A stretch of 64,000 nt of DNA from CAVVJA01 sp963809815 (GTDB lineage: Bacteria > Actinomycetota > Actinomycetes > Mycobacteriales > Jatrophihabitantaceae). Of the stretch, positions 1 to 7,641 are shown in pieces (the first letter of the stretch is position 1; the number at the start of each line of letters is the position of its first letter). The notes below the pieces were generated by a model. It searched no databases. It worked only from the letters and a program-made list of their open reading frames with translations, and was not told the origin of the DNA. The stretch is taken from positions 62,001 through 126,000 of the forward strand of contig CAWELM010000024.1 in the NCBI GenBank assembly GCA_963809815.1, written 5' to 3'. A program made the translations under genes and the position numbers.

Positions 1-60
1 TTGACGGCCAAGTGCGCTCGAGCGGCACCTTGACGGACCGTGCTTCTCCTCACCTGCCGG

Positions 61-441
61 TCAGGCCGGTGGCTGGCGCAACCCGAATAGGTTGCCGAAC
101 GGGTCGAGCATCTGACACAACCGCTCACCCGTCATGATCGTCTTCGGTCCCCGATGCGCGCTCGCTCCCTGCTCGCTCCACTGCCGCACTGTCGCGTCGA
201 CATCGGAGACAGTCCAGTACGGGACCGTCCCGGAAGGCCCGGGCTGGTTGTACTCGTCGGCCACGTGGACCGTCAGCCGGGTCCCGGACACATCGAACAT
301 CACCAACTGCGGGGCCCGCGTCACCGGGGCGGCACCGAGGCGTGCTGAATACCACGCTGTCGCCGCGGCAAGATCGGCGACGAAGTAGAAGACATTTCCT
401 GGCCCGCCCAACGCTGGCTGGCCGGACTCTACGTTGTCCAT
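61..441 (-). CDS. VOC-family (glyoxalase/bleomycin-resistance-like) protein
   Basis: A 126-residue protein with one vicinal-oxygen-chelate fold. It opens with NVFYFVADLAAATAWYSARL, the usual strand-helix start of a VOC half-domain, and ends with LCQMLDPFGNLFGL, the typical closing 'DP.GN..GL' strand. The ATG at 441 was chosen because it directly precedes the VOC fold. The reading frame continues upstream to 534, but the extra N-terminal residues look non-conserved. Substrate is unknown: the family covers dioxygenases, glyoxalases and drug-binding proteins. Fold confident, function not. Confidence 0.8.
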   Translation of the reverse strand: MDNVESGQPALGGPGNVFYFVADLAAATAWYSARLGAAPVTRAPQLVMFDVSGTRLTVHVADEYNQPGPSGTVPYWTVSDVDATVRQWSEQGASAHRGPKTIMTGERLCQMLDPFGNLFGLRQPPA

Positions 442-614
442 GACGCGAGCCTCGCATACCCGCAGACGATCGAGGCTCTCCACGACCATTGTCACGGGCC
501 TTGTCCTGGGTGCCGGTAGGCCGCCCCGGCCCATGTCGCTCGCCGAACGTCTCGGATCTCATCGGAGCTCGGCATCGGCCCCTTCCAATGGAGCCTGACT
601 CGGGTAGGTCTGGC

Positions 615-1298
615 TTACCGATCACTGCTGCGCGCGGTTGCGGTCACCCGGATGCCGGCGTCGGCGAGCAGGGATGGGGTCAGCGCAATGGCCTGGTCTG
701 GGCTGATGGTTGCCCCGCGCAGCGACAGGGCTGCGTGTAGATCGTCGAGAACCGAGCCGTGCAGGTCGAGATTCGACACTCGGCAACCGGTGAAGTCGGC
801 GCCGGTCAGGTCGCAGTCGAGCAGGGCACTGTCACCGATCGATGCCTGGTAGAACTCCACTCGGCGCAGCGAGCTGTCCTCAATGAACAGGTAACGGGCC
901 CGGGCCATACGCAGGTTCGCCAGCTCCGCGGGTGATCCGTCGACGCGCACATCTTGCAGGGTGGCGCCGGCCAGCACGATCCCGGTCATGCGACACCCGG
1001 CAAAGCTCACCCGGGTCAACGAGGCCCCATCGAGAACCAGTCCCGACAGATCGCAGTTCTCGAACCTGGTGTCGCGACACTGGAAGCCGGTCAGATGCCG
1101 GCCAGCGAGATCGGCGGCGACCCAAACACTCTCACGGATCTCGACATCGGGTACCAGCTCGGCCACCTGCACGTCAGCGTCGGCGTGCACGCCTTCCCAG
1201 CGCGCCGGCCGATCCAGCCGAGCCGGTGCCCGATCGAACTGCGCAGGCAGGTCGGGCGCATCTGGGACGAGCTTCGACTTCGCCCGTTTGCCGGCCAT
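615..1298 (-). CDS. Pentapeptide-repeat protein
   Basis: A 227-residue protein whose central part (about residues 70-200) is built of A(D/N)LxG-like pentapeptide repeats, for example CDLSGLVLDGASLTRVSF and CDLTGADFTGCRVSNLDLHG. Such repeats form a right-handed quadrilateral beta-helix. Some family members mimic DNA and bind gyrase, but most have no known role. The ATG at 1298 is preferred over an upstream start at 1346 because it begins a basic MAGKRAKSK segment typical of cytoplasmic actinobacterial members. It lies just downstream of sigJ on the same strand (67-base gap) and could be co-transcribed with it. Confidence 0.85.
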   Translation of the reverse strand: MAGKRAKSKLVPDAPDLPAQFDRAPARLDRPARWEGVHADADVQVAELVPDVEIRESVWVAADLAGRHLTGFQCRDTRFENCDLSGLVLDGASLTRVSFAGCRMTGIVLAGATLQDVRVDGSPAELANLRMARARYLFIEDSSLRRVEFYQASIGDSALLDCDLTGADFTGCRVSNLDLHGSVLDDLHAALSLRGATISPDQAIALTPSLLADAGIRVTATARSSDR

Positions 1299-1364
1299 CC
1301 GTCGATGCTTGCACAGCGGGCACCACCCGTCCGGACGGCATCTCACTCGACCAGTGCGCGCCCG

Positions 1365-2285
1365 TCAGCTCGTGGTCCACGGACGGAGCTTGTCGGGGTT
1401 GCGTATGACCCAGATGTGCTTGATCCGGTCGCGGGCGACATCGAACGCGAATACCGTCACGATTACGCCGTCCTGCGAAGCCACCAGGCCGGGCTGGCCG
1501 TTGACCGTGCGCTCGAGGAGCGTCGCGTTGCTGGACGCGCGGTTGGCGAGTTCGACCCAAGCGCGCGCGATCTGTTCGTTGCCTTCGATGGGGTGCAGGA
1601 AGGTCAGGGCGAGGCCGCCGCCGTCGGCGGTCGCTGTGGCGTCGGGGTCAAGCAGGCCGATGAGGGCATTGATGTCCTTGGCCTGCCAGGCCCGCTTGAA
1701 GTTACGAACGATCTCGGCGCGCTGGGCGATCGGAGTCGCTGGAGCCTGCGCGGCCCGAAGGCGACGGCGGGCCGAAGAGGCCAGCTGGCGACAGGCCGCC
1801 GGGGTACGGCCGACGATCTCGGCCACCTCGGTGAAGGGGTACCGGAAGACGTCGTGCAGGATGAACGCCACGCGCTCGGCTGGCGTCATCGATTCGAGCA
1901 CGACGAGGAAGGCCATGTTCACCGACTCGTCGAGGGTGACTCGGTCCGCCGGGTCGCCGGCACTCTCGGACCGTCCGGTAATCCGGTCCGGTAGCGGCTC
2001 GGGGATCCATTCGCCGACGTAGCGCTCCCGCCGAGCCCGGGCCGAACCGAGCACGTTGAGGCAGATGCGACTGGTAACAGTTGTCAGCCAGGCACCCGGA
2101 GACTCGATCGCCTGCTGCTGCGACCGAGACATGGCATACCAGCGGGTGTAGGTGTCCTGCACGACGTCCTCAGCCTCGGCCAGCGAGCCGAGCAGCCGGT
2201 AGGCGATATTGATCAGCTGGCGTCGCTCGGTCATGACCGCGTCCAGGGCCGGGCTGCCTCCTGGCTCGGATGGGGTGGTGCTCAT
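1365..2285 (-). CDS. sigJ: ECF41-type RNA polymerase sigma factor (SigJ-like) with SnoaL-like C-terminal domain
   Basis: A 306-residue ECF sigma factor. Region 2 (RRQLINIAYRLLGSLAEAED, then VVQDTYTRWY) is followed by the WIPEPLPD linker, region 4 (ERVAFILHDVFRYPFTEVAE) and a C-terminal NTF2/SnoaL-like domain. That domain contains DGGG (in ATADGGGLA) and NPDKL near the end. The WLPEP-type linker, DGGG and NPDKL are hallmarks of group ECF41, where the fused domain replaces an anti-sigma factor. It is divergent from the LUD-domain gene rather than from the usual carboxymuconolactone-decarboxylase or oxidoreductase partner. The start at 2285 gives a family-typical N-terminus. Confidence 0.92.
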   Translation of the reverse strand: MSTTPSEPGGSPALDAVMTERRQLINIAYRLLGSLAEAEDVVQDTYTRWYAMSRSQQQAIESPGAWLTTVTSRICLNVLGSARARRERYVGEWIPEPLPDRITGRSESAGDPADRVTLDESVNMAFLVVLESMTPAERVAFILHDVFRYPFTEVAEIVGRTPAACRQLASSARRRLRAAQAPATPIAQRAEIVRNFKRAWQAKDINALIGLLDPDATATADGGGLALTFLHPIEGNEQIARAWVELANRASSNATLLERTVNGQPGLVASQDGVIVTVFAFDVARDRIKHIWVIRNPDKLRPWTTS

Positions 2286-2330
2286 CGTGTCGCGCCGGCC
2301 TTTCTCGCTGACGGTTGCCCTCCCCAGTAC

Positions 2331-2357
2331 GACACCACAGCCCACCAAAGTGTGAGG
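2331..2357 (-). promoter_or_regulatory. Candidate ECF41-type promoter for sigJ
   Basis: Reading the minus strand, CCTCACA (2357-2351) is followed after exactly 16 bases by TGTC (2334-2331), about 46 bases before the sigJ start. From memory, the described ECF41 promoter is TGTCACA-N16-CGTC, so TCACA, the spacing and GTC match. Autoregulation by SigJ is an inference. Confidence 0.5.
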
Positions 2358-2367
2358 TGACGCGCGA

Positions 2368-2394
2368 CCTCACATTGCGCTCGGCTGTCTTGTC
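2368..2394 (+). promoter_or_regulatory. Candidate ECF41-type promoter for the LUD-domain gene
   Basis: CCTCACA (2368-2374), 16 bases, then TGTC (2391-2394). This is identical in both elements and spacing to the motif facing sigJ. The two -35-like elements form an 8-bp inverted repeat (2351-2358 and 2367-2374), so the divergent promoters are arranged back to back. It lies about 63 bases before the ATG at 2457. A SigJ target is inferred from similarity to the ECF41 consensus. Confidence 0.5.
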
Positions 2395-2433
2395 GAGTTG
2401 TGAGACGAACTACCTGCGTCTCACAACTCGACA
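2391..2433. repeat. 17-bp perfect inverted repeat upstream of LUD gene
   Basis: The arm TGTCGAGTTGTGAGACG (2391-2407) is repeated as its exact reverse complement at 2417-2433, with a 9-base loop. It overlaps the proposed -10 element and ends 13 bases before the Shine-Dalgarno AGGAGG (2447-2452). It could be a dimeric-repressor operator or a leader hairpin. It is not followed by a T-run, so an intrinsic terminator is unlikely. Confidence 0.8.
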
Positions 2434-2456
2434 TCGACGACCAGCCAGGAGGCTCC

Positions 2457-3086
2457 ATGCCTACCCCGATACCGACAACCTCGTTTGCCGAACCCGCGAC
2501 TGCGCCGCGCCTGGAGCGAGCGGCCGCCGCGCTGGCGGCGCACGGTTTCACCGTCGAGATCCTCGACGACGCCGCCGCGGCACGCGTCCGCATCAAGGAC
2601 CTGATTCCCACGGGTGCCAGCGTGTTCACCGGCGCCAGCGAGACCCTCCGCCTGGCCGGCATCGAGGAGGACATCAACGCCGGCGGGAGGTACGACGCCA
2701 TCAGGGCACGCGGCCAGGCCATGAACCGCGCCACTCAACTTGCTGAGATCTGGCGGCTGATGTCCACCCCCGACGTCATCGTGGGCAGCGTCCACGCGGT
2801 TACCGAAACCGGCTCCCTGGTGATCGCCTCGGCCAGCGGAAGCCAGCTTCCCGGGTACGCCGGGGGTTCCCGCCGCGCGATCTGGGTCGTCGGGGCGCAG
2901 AAGGTAGTGCCCGACCTGAGGACCGCGCTGCGGCGCGTCGAAGAGCACTGCCTCCCACTGGAAAGCGGCCGCGCCATGAAGGTCTACGGAAGGCCCAGTG
3001 CCATCAACCGCCTGCTCATCCTCAACGCCGAACCCGAACCCGGGCGCGGCATCGTCCTGCTGCTCCGTGAAGCCATCGGATTTTGA
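2457..3086 (+). CDS. LUD-domain protein (LutC/YkgG-like)
   Basis: A 209-residue LUD (lactate utilisation domain, former DUF162) protein. Characteristic segments are IPTGASVFTGASETLRLAGI, the SPDVIVGSVHAVTETGSL-type core (here TPDVIVGSVHAVTETGSLVI) and WVVGAQKVVPDLRTALRRVE. The family includes LutC of the lactate oxidase complex, but lutA and lutB partners are absent here, so a lactate role is not supported. The ATG at 2457 has a strong AGGAGG seven bases upstream. It faces sigJ and shares its regulatory region, suggesting stress control by SigJ. Confidence 0.85.
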   Translation: MPTPIPTTSFAEPATAPRLERAAAALAAHGFTVEILDDAAAARVRIKDLIPTGASVFTGASETLRLAGIEEDINAGGRYDAIRARGQAMNRATQLAEIWRLMSTPDVIVGSVHAVTETGSLVIASASGSQLPGYAGGSRRAIWVVGAQKVVPDLRTALRRVEEHCLPLESGRAMKVYGRPSAINRLLILNAEPEPGRGIVLLLREAIGF

Positions 3087-3223
3087 ACCGCCACGAGCGG
3101 CGGCAGGGCTGCACCGCGTCGATGGACAGTATCTAGGCAAGTCACCAGCGGCGACCTTTAGTGACACTGTCGCCCCATCGAGCAATCCCAGATCCAGGAC
3201 GTCAATCCTTACACTCAGCCATC

Positions 3224-4102
3224 ATGGTGAGCGTCCTGTTCGCCTTCGCTGCCGCGTTCACGAGCGCGCTCAATGTGGTTACCCAGCATGTGGCAAGCAC
3301 GGCCGCGACCGCGAAGGACAACGGGTGGCGACTCGCGCTGTACCTGGTCCGTAATCCACTCTGGCTGTTCGGCGTCGCCGCGATGATCAGCAGCTTCGTG
3401 TTCCAGGCGCTCGCGCTCTACAACGGGCAACTGTCTGTAGTGCAGTCGATTCTGGTCACCGAGCTGGTGTTCTCCCTGGTGATCGGGTCCTTATGGTTAG
3501 GCCGCCGCGTGGCGCCTGCGGCTTGGGCGTCGGCGGCGGTGACGTCCGGTGGCCTGGCCATCTTCTTGATCATGGCGGAACCAAGGGGTGGCCATCCAGA
3601 CGCGACGGCAGAGGCATGGCTGCCGGCGCTGCTTACCTGCGCCGGCGTCACCGCCGTGCTCACCGTTCTCGCCTCCCGAGGATCACCAGTGAGACGAGCC
3701 GCGCTGTACGCCGCGGCGTCCGGGATCGTGTGGGCGGCCCTGGCCACCTTCCTGAAGTCCACGACTGATGTGCTTGCCACGCAAGGAATCCTGGCGGAGC
3801 TGACGTACGGGGCCGTTTATGGCGTGATAGTCGCAGGGATCCTGGGTACCGTGCTGACCCAGGCCGCGCTACATTTCGGCCCGCTTGCTGTCTCCCAGCC
3901 GCTCATGGTGATCGTCAATCCGTTCGTCAGCATCGTCCTGGGCATATGGCTGTATGGCGAGCACTTCGTCGGCGGGTCGCTACAGATCGGTCTGGGTGTA
4001 CTTGGCTTCGGGGCGATGATCGTCGGCGTCGTTTTCTTGGCCAACACTGCACCGTCGTTCGAAGCGACGCCCATCGCGCCGTCGAGCGACTCCACGGTAT
4101 GA
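3224..4102 (+). CDS. DMT-superfamily (EamA-like) membrane transporter
   Basis: A 292-residue protein with about nine to ten hydrophobic segments, a duplicated four/five-helix layout and short loops. The first segment is MVSVLFAFAAAFTSALNVVT. Later helices include QSILVTELVFSLVIGSLWLG and the closing VLGFGAMIVGVVFLA. This matches DMT/EamA-type metabolite exporters, whose substrates cannot be predicted. The ATG at 3224 was chosen because it immediately precedes the first membrane helix. The upstream 137 bases after the LUD gene hold no obvious terminator. Confidence 0.8.
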   Translation: MVSVLFAFAAAFTSALNVVTQHVASTAATAKDNGWRLALYLVRNPLWLFGVAAMISSFVFQALALYNGQLSVVQSILVTELVFSLVIGSLWLGRRVAPAAWASAAVTSGGLAIFLIMAEPRGGHPDATAEAWLPALLTCAGVTAVLTVLASRGSPVRRAALYAAASGIVWAALATFLKSTTDVLATQGILAELTYGAVYGVIVAGILGTVLTQAALHFGPLAVSQPLMVIVNPFVSIVLGIWLYGEHFVGGSLQIGLGVLGFGAMIVGVVFLANTAPSFEATPIAPSSDSTV

Positions 4103-4315
4103 ACAATCGGCGAATTGGTGACCACGGCAATCAGGCCGTATCTGTGTGGACACCCGGTCGGACAGATCGCACCCGATGCTGCCCCGCGCCGGCCACGTGA
4201 CTGGCGGCTAGCGGGCATCGCGGATTGTGCGCGAGGGATTAGGAGCGGGCGACGCCGGTTGCGTTGTCACCCGCGCAGTCTGTTGGAGCGAGCGGCGCAG
4301 GCTCGCCGGTGCGGT

Positions 4316-5011
4316 TCAGGTGGACCGGGCGAGGCCGCCCTTGGTGGTGAAGGTCAGCAGCCAGTAGTAGCTCAGTTCGAGCACATCGATTTGGGTGGCG
4401 TAGGGCGCGACTGCGGTCCGCAGATGTGCAGCGGTCGGGAAGTTTTTCCGGACCCGGTGACGAGATCCATCGGCAAGGGTGCGGTCCTGGTAGGTGTTGC
4501 CGCCTGCGTCGGTGTGGGTGATCGGGTGGCTGCTGCCTTCGACGTAGCGGTTGTCGACGATCGCGACCGGTGAGTGGGGTCGTAGGCGGGTGCACAGGCC
4601 GCGCAGGAAGCGGTCGGTGTCGAGATGTGGGATGTGTGACCACCAGAAGCCGACGAAACTGGCGGTGAAGGTGTTGCGGAGCTGGTCGAGGGCGAATGCG
4701 TCGGCCTGCTGGAGGCGCACGTTGCGCCGCGGGTAGCTACGGCTGAGAGCGATCGCGAGGGGCCCGGAGTTGTAGTCGGTCGCGGTCACGGTTGTCGCGG
4801 TGGTCGCGATGATGCTGGTCCAGTAACCGGTTCCGGCGGCCACCTCCAGCACGTCGCGGCCGGTGAACAGCGCTAGCAGCGCCGCTTCCAGATGGCGAAG
4901 GTCGGCTTGCCGTTCGGCCTTGGCGTAGACCTCGTCGTAATGCGGGGCGCGCTGCTGATAGTAGGTGGCTAGGTCCGTGTTGTCGCGCGTCATCTCGTCG
5001 CTCATGCCCAT
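4316..5011 (-). CDS. Class I SAM-dependent methyltransferase
   Basis: A 231-residue protein. The SAM-binding motif I is VLEVAAGTGYWT, followed by an acidic strand end VTATDYNSGPL and motif RLQQADAFALD. The N-terminus (YYQQRAPHYDEVYAKAE) is typical of small-molecule methyltransferases of the Methyltransf_11/25 type. A later FVGFWWSHIPHL segment corresponds to the post-II strand. It stands alone between the DMT transporter (convergent) and the BTAD remnant. Acceptor substrate unknown. Confidence 0.85.
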   Translation of the reverse strand: MGMSDEMTRDNTDLATYYQQRAPHYDEVYAKAERQADLRHLEAALLALFTGRDVLEVAAGTGYWTSIIATTATTVTATDYNSGPLAIALSRSYPRRNVRLQQADAFALDQLRNTFTASFVGFWWSHIPHLDTDRFLRGLCTRLRPHSPVAIVDNRYVEGSSHPITHTDAGGNTYQDRTLADGSRHRVRKNFPTAAHLRTAVAPYATQIDVLELSYYWLLTFTTKGGLARST

Positions 5012-5150
5012 CGGTGTCGGACGGATCGGGTTGGTTCGAGCCTCGCATAACGCCGGTCAGTCGCTGCAGCAATCGGCGTCCCGTGGTGCGTCCGAGGCGA
5101 AGCGGGCCCCGACCCATCGGCCGAGACCCGCTTGCGCCCGATGCGATCGG

Positions 5151-5291
5151 TCAGGCTGCCGCTTCCTCCGCGGTCGGCCGCACGAAGGCGCCGGCGGCCA
5201 GCAGCAACCCGCCGAGGTCGACCGCGACGCCGTCATATGAGGCCGCGAGGTTCCCGAGCAGTCTGATCCGAAGACCGCGCTCGTCCGACAC
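5151..5291 (-). pseudogene. Remnant of a SARP/BTAD-type regulator N-terminus
   Basis: A GTG-initiated 46-codon frame with a good upstream GGAGG reads GLRIRLLGNLAASYDGVAVD and then LGG. This is the standard start of the winged-helix DNA-binding domain of SARP/AfsR/BTAD regulators ('RIRLLGxxxxxxDGxxVDLGG'). Where the helix-turn-helix should follow, it jumps to LLLAAGAFVRPTAEEAAA and stops. The simplest reading is a 5' stub left by a deletion of a gene normally several hundred codons long. The rest of 5012-5605 shows nothing else recognisable. Confidence 0.5.
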
Positions 5292-5605
5292 TCCCGCCTC
5301 CTTGGTCGCGCAGCCTACGAGACGGACGTGAGACGCGCGGCCCCCGCAACGAAAGCGGCAACGCATTCGCCTCCATATCGGTCCAAACACGCCAGGAGGA
5401 GGGGTCACGGGCACGAAACCGCCGCGACCGTGCGCACTGTCCCGGGTGACAGTCAGCCGTCCGCAGCTGCGCCGGGCTCACCGCGCTGTGCCCGTTTGGG
5501 CCGACAACAGCGGCGCCCGGCGAGCGCATCGTGAACCGGGTATCAGCCACCCCATGGAGGCCTCCTACTGCCCGACCAGCCCGTCCACGGCCCAGGAGCG
5601 TGACC

Positions 5606-6295
5606 ATGACCATCGTCGCTACACCCCCTACGACTACGACCGCCCTCGGCGCGGCTGCGGAGATGGCGACCATCCACTCTGCTTTCCGCCGCGAGCTGCG
5701 ACTCGCGCCGGCGCTGGTCCGCTCCGTCGAGCACGGCGACCGGCTGCGCGCCGGCATCGTCAGCAACCATCTCGACCTGCTCGACCGCTTCCTGCATCAC
5801 CATCACACGATCGAGGACACAATGGTCTGGCCGACGTTGCTCGACCGCGTGCCGGCCGAGATCACGCCGATCGTCGAGCTGATGGAGACCCAGCACGAGA
5901 CCGTCGCCGACCTGCTCACCCGCACCGACGCGCTGCGGACGAAGTGGCGCACGGACGCCGACGGTTCCCTGGCCGCCCACCTCGCCACGCTCTACACCAA
6001 CCTCCATGACGCCCTCGTGGAACACCTCGACGCCGAGGAGCGGCACGTCATGCCGCTGGTCGAGGCATGCATGACGGAGACGGAGTGGGCCACGATCGGC
6101 AAGGCCGCGCAACGGGGCACGCCGCTCAAAGACGGGCCGCGCCTGCTGGGGATGCTCGCCTACGACGGCGACCCGGACGTGATGCAGCACATGCTCGGCG
6201 CCGTTCCGGCACCGATCCGCCGCCTCGTCGTCAAGATCGGGCAACGCGCCTACGCCAAGCACGCGACCCGGGTCTACGGCACGCCCACACCCTGA
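5606..6295 (+). CDS. Hemerythrin (HHE)-domain protein
   Basis: A 229-residue helical protein. Its His/Glu metal-ligand motifs are spread as in HHE domains: ATIHSAFRRE, LDRFLHHHHTIEDTMVWPTL, METQHETVADLL and EHLDAEERHVMPL. Such domains bind a di-iron centre. Roles range from oxygen or NO sensing to iron handling, and the one here is unknown. The C-terminal 60 residues are an extension found in actinobacterial members (MLGAVPAPIRRLVVKIGQRA). The ATG at 5606 follows AGGAG by seven bases. Monocistronic. Confidence 0.85.
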   Translation: MTIVATPPTTTTALGAAAEMATIHSAFRRELRLAPALVRSVEHGDRLRAGIVSNHLDLLDRFLHHHHTIEDTMVWPTLLDRVPAEITPIVELMETQHETVADLLTRTDALRTKWRTDADGSLAAHLATLYTNLHDALVEHLDAEERHVMPLVEACMTETEWATIGKAAQRGTPLKDGPRLLGMLAYDGDPDVMQHMLGAVPAPIRRLVVKIGQRAYAKHATRVYGTPTP

Positions 6296-6455
6296 CGAAG
6301 AACGCACCATCGCCGGTGAGTCGATCAGCTGGCTAACCGGAAGCGCGAACATCCTGGCGATATCGGTCTCATTTGCATCAGCTCCAGATCATCGGCCGAC
6401 CGTGGGCCCATGTGACGATGGGGAAGCGGACGAGCCAATGAGACGAGGTGCGCTC

Positions 6456-7349
6456 ATGAGCGCGACGGATGATAGCCGCGAGGCGCCCCGAGCTGCCGTG
6501 GTGGGAACCGGCATCATGGGTTCGGCGATGGCGCGCAACCTGCTGGCGGCGGGGCTGCCGACGACGGTGTGGGACAGGTCCGCCACCGCGACCACCCCGC
6601 TGGCCGATGCAGGAGCGCGGGTAGCTGCGTCGGCCTCGGAAGCAGTGCGCGATGCGCGCGTCGTCATCACCATGCTGCCCACCCCTGATGTCGTACACGA
6701 CCTGATCTTCGACAGCGGTGCGGCCGACCAGTTCGCCGAAGGAGCAGCGTGGGTCCAGATGGGCACCATCGGCGTGGCGGCCACGGAGGAGATCGCCAAC
6801 CGGCTCGGTCAACTGCGGCCGGATGTGATGTTCGTGGACGCGCCGGTGTCAGGAAGCAAGGGACCGGCCGAAAAAGGGCAGTTGCTCATCCTCGCTTCCG
6901 GTCCTTCAGGGGCGAAAACGATAACGGACCCGGTGTTCTCGGCGATCGGTCGCAAGACGGTATGGCTGGGCGAGGCGGGCCAGGGCAGTCGGATGAAGCT
7001 GGTCGTGAACGCCTATATGTCCATCCTCATCGAAGGCGTCGCTGAGGCGCTGGAACTTGCCACGCAGCTCGGGGTCGACACCGCGATGCTGGCCGAGGCG
7101 ATCGAAGGCGGGCCGCTGGATGCCCCCATCGCGGATGCAAAGCTGCACAAGATGGAGAGTGATGACTACGCCCCCGAGTTTCCGCTCCAATGGGCGCTCA
7201 AAGACGTGGACCTGGCGATAGGTGCCGTGCCCAACGCAACGCTGCCGCTGCTGGAGGCGCTGGCCCGGCAATGGCGCGCCACCGTAGACGCCGGGCATGG
7301 CCGGGAAGATGTCAGCGCCGCCCGGCTAGGGCTCACGGACCAGAGCTGA
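6456..7349 (+). CDS. NAD(P)-dependent beta-hydroxyacid dehydrogenase (3-hydroxyisobutyrate dehydrogenase family)
   Basis: A 297-residue oxidoreductase. The Rossmann motif is VVGTGIMGSAMARNLLAAG near residue 15. The substrate loop is FVDAPVSGSKGPAEKGQLLI (family signature 'DAPVSGG'), here with S-K in place of the usual G-G. The catalytic Lys lies in GQGSRMKLVVNAYMS. The C-terminal all-helical domain is complete. Likely substrates are small 3-hydroxyacids or succinic/glyoxylate semialdehydes. Start chosen at 6456 behind GAGGTG; the frame extends further upstream but without conserved sequence. Confidence 0.87.
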   Translation: MSATDDSREAPRAAVVGTGIMGSAMARNLLAAGLPTTVWDRSATATTPLADAGARVAASASEAVRDARVVITMLPTPDVVHDLIFDSGAADQFAEGAAWVQMGTIGVAATEEIANRLGQLRPDVMFVDAPVSGSKGPAEKGQLLILASGPSGAKTITDPVFSAIGRKTVWLGEAGQGSRMKLVVNAYMSILIEGVAEALELATQLGVDTAMLAEAIEGGPLDAPIADAKLHKMESDDYAPEFPLQWALKDVDLAIGAVPNATLPLLEALARQWRATVDAGHGREDVSAARLGLTDQS

Positions 7350-7448
7350 GCACCTGAGCTGACCCGGCGCCGCTCATCGCGGAGCGCCGCGACGCATCGT
7401 GGGCCGTCGGGTGAGTCCTTTTCGCTAACGACAAGCGACAGTTAGAGC

Positions 7449-7589
7449 GTGACATCCGCGCGATCGACTGATGCGGAGCTGCTCGCAGCGATCCGCGAAC
7501 GCGACCTGGCGGCGATGTCGCAGCTTTACGACCGGCACACCCCGGCATCGCGACTTCGGCGTGGTGGTATCGGATTTCGGGCGACCTGA
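7449..7589 (+). pseudogene. Remnant of an ECF sigma factor (region 2 start)
   Basis: A 46-codon frame starting GTG encodes TDAELLAAIRERDLAAMSQL then YDRHTPA. This is the canonical N-terminal helix of sigma-70 region 2 in ECF factors ('D.eLLaaiR.rDpaAl..LYdRh.p'). Right after this the similarity ends and a stop follows at 7587. Regions 2.2-4 are missing, so this is a 5' gene stub. It sits immediately upstream of the PEP-utilising gene and its loss may have brought that gene next to a foreign promoter. Confidence 0.6.
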
Positions 7590-7641
7590 TAAGGCAGGCC
7601 TGGAGCATTCCAGGTCGGACATCGACCGTAGGGTCTCTTCG

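Noticed and set aside
954..1994. Long plus-strand open frame of about 346 codons
   Set aside because: It is antisense to the pentapeptide-repeat and sigJ genes, whose families are clear, and has no recognisable domain.
5031..5043. GGTTCGAGCCTCG, which resembles a tRNA T-loop
   Set aside because: The flanks do not fold into acceptor, D or anticodon arms.
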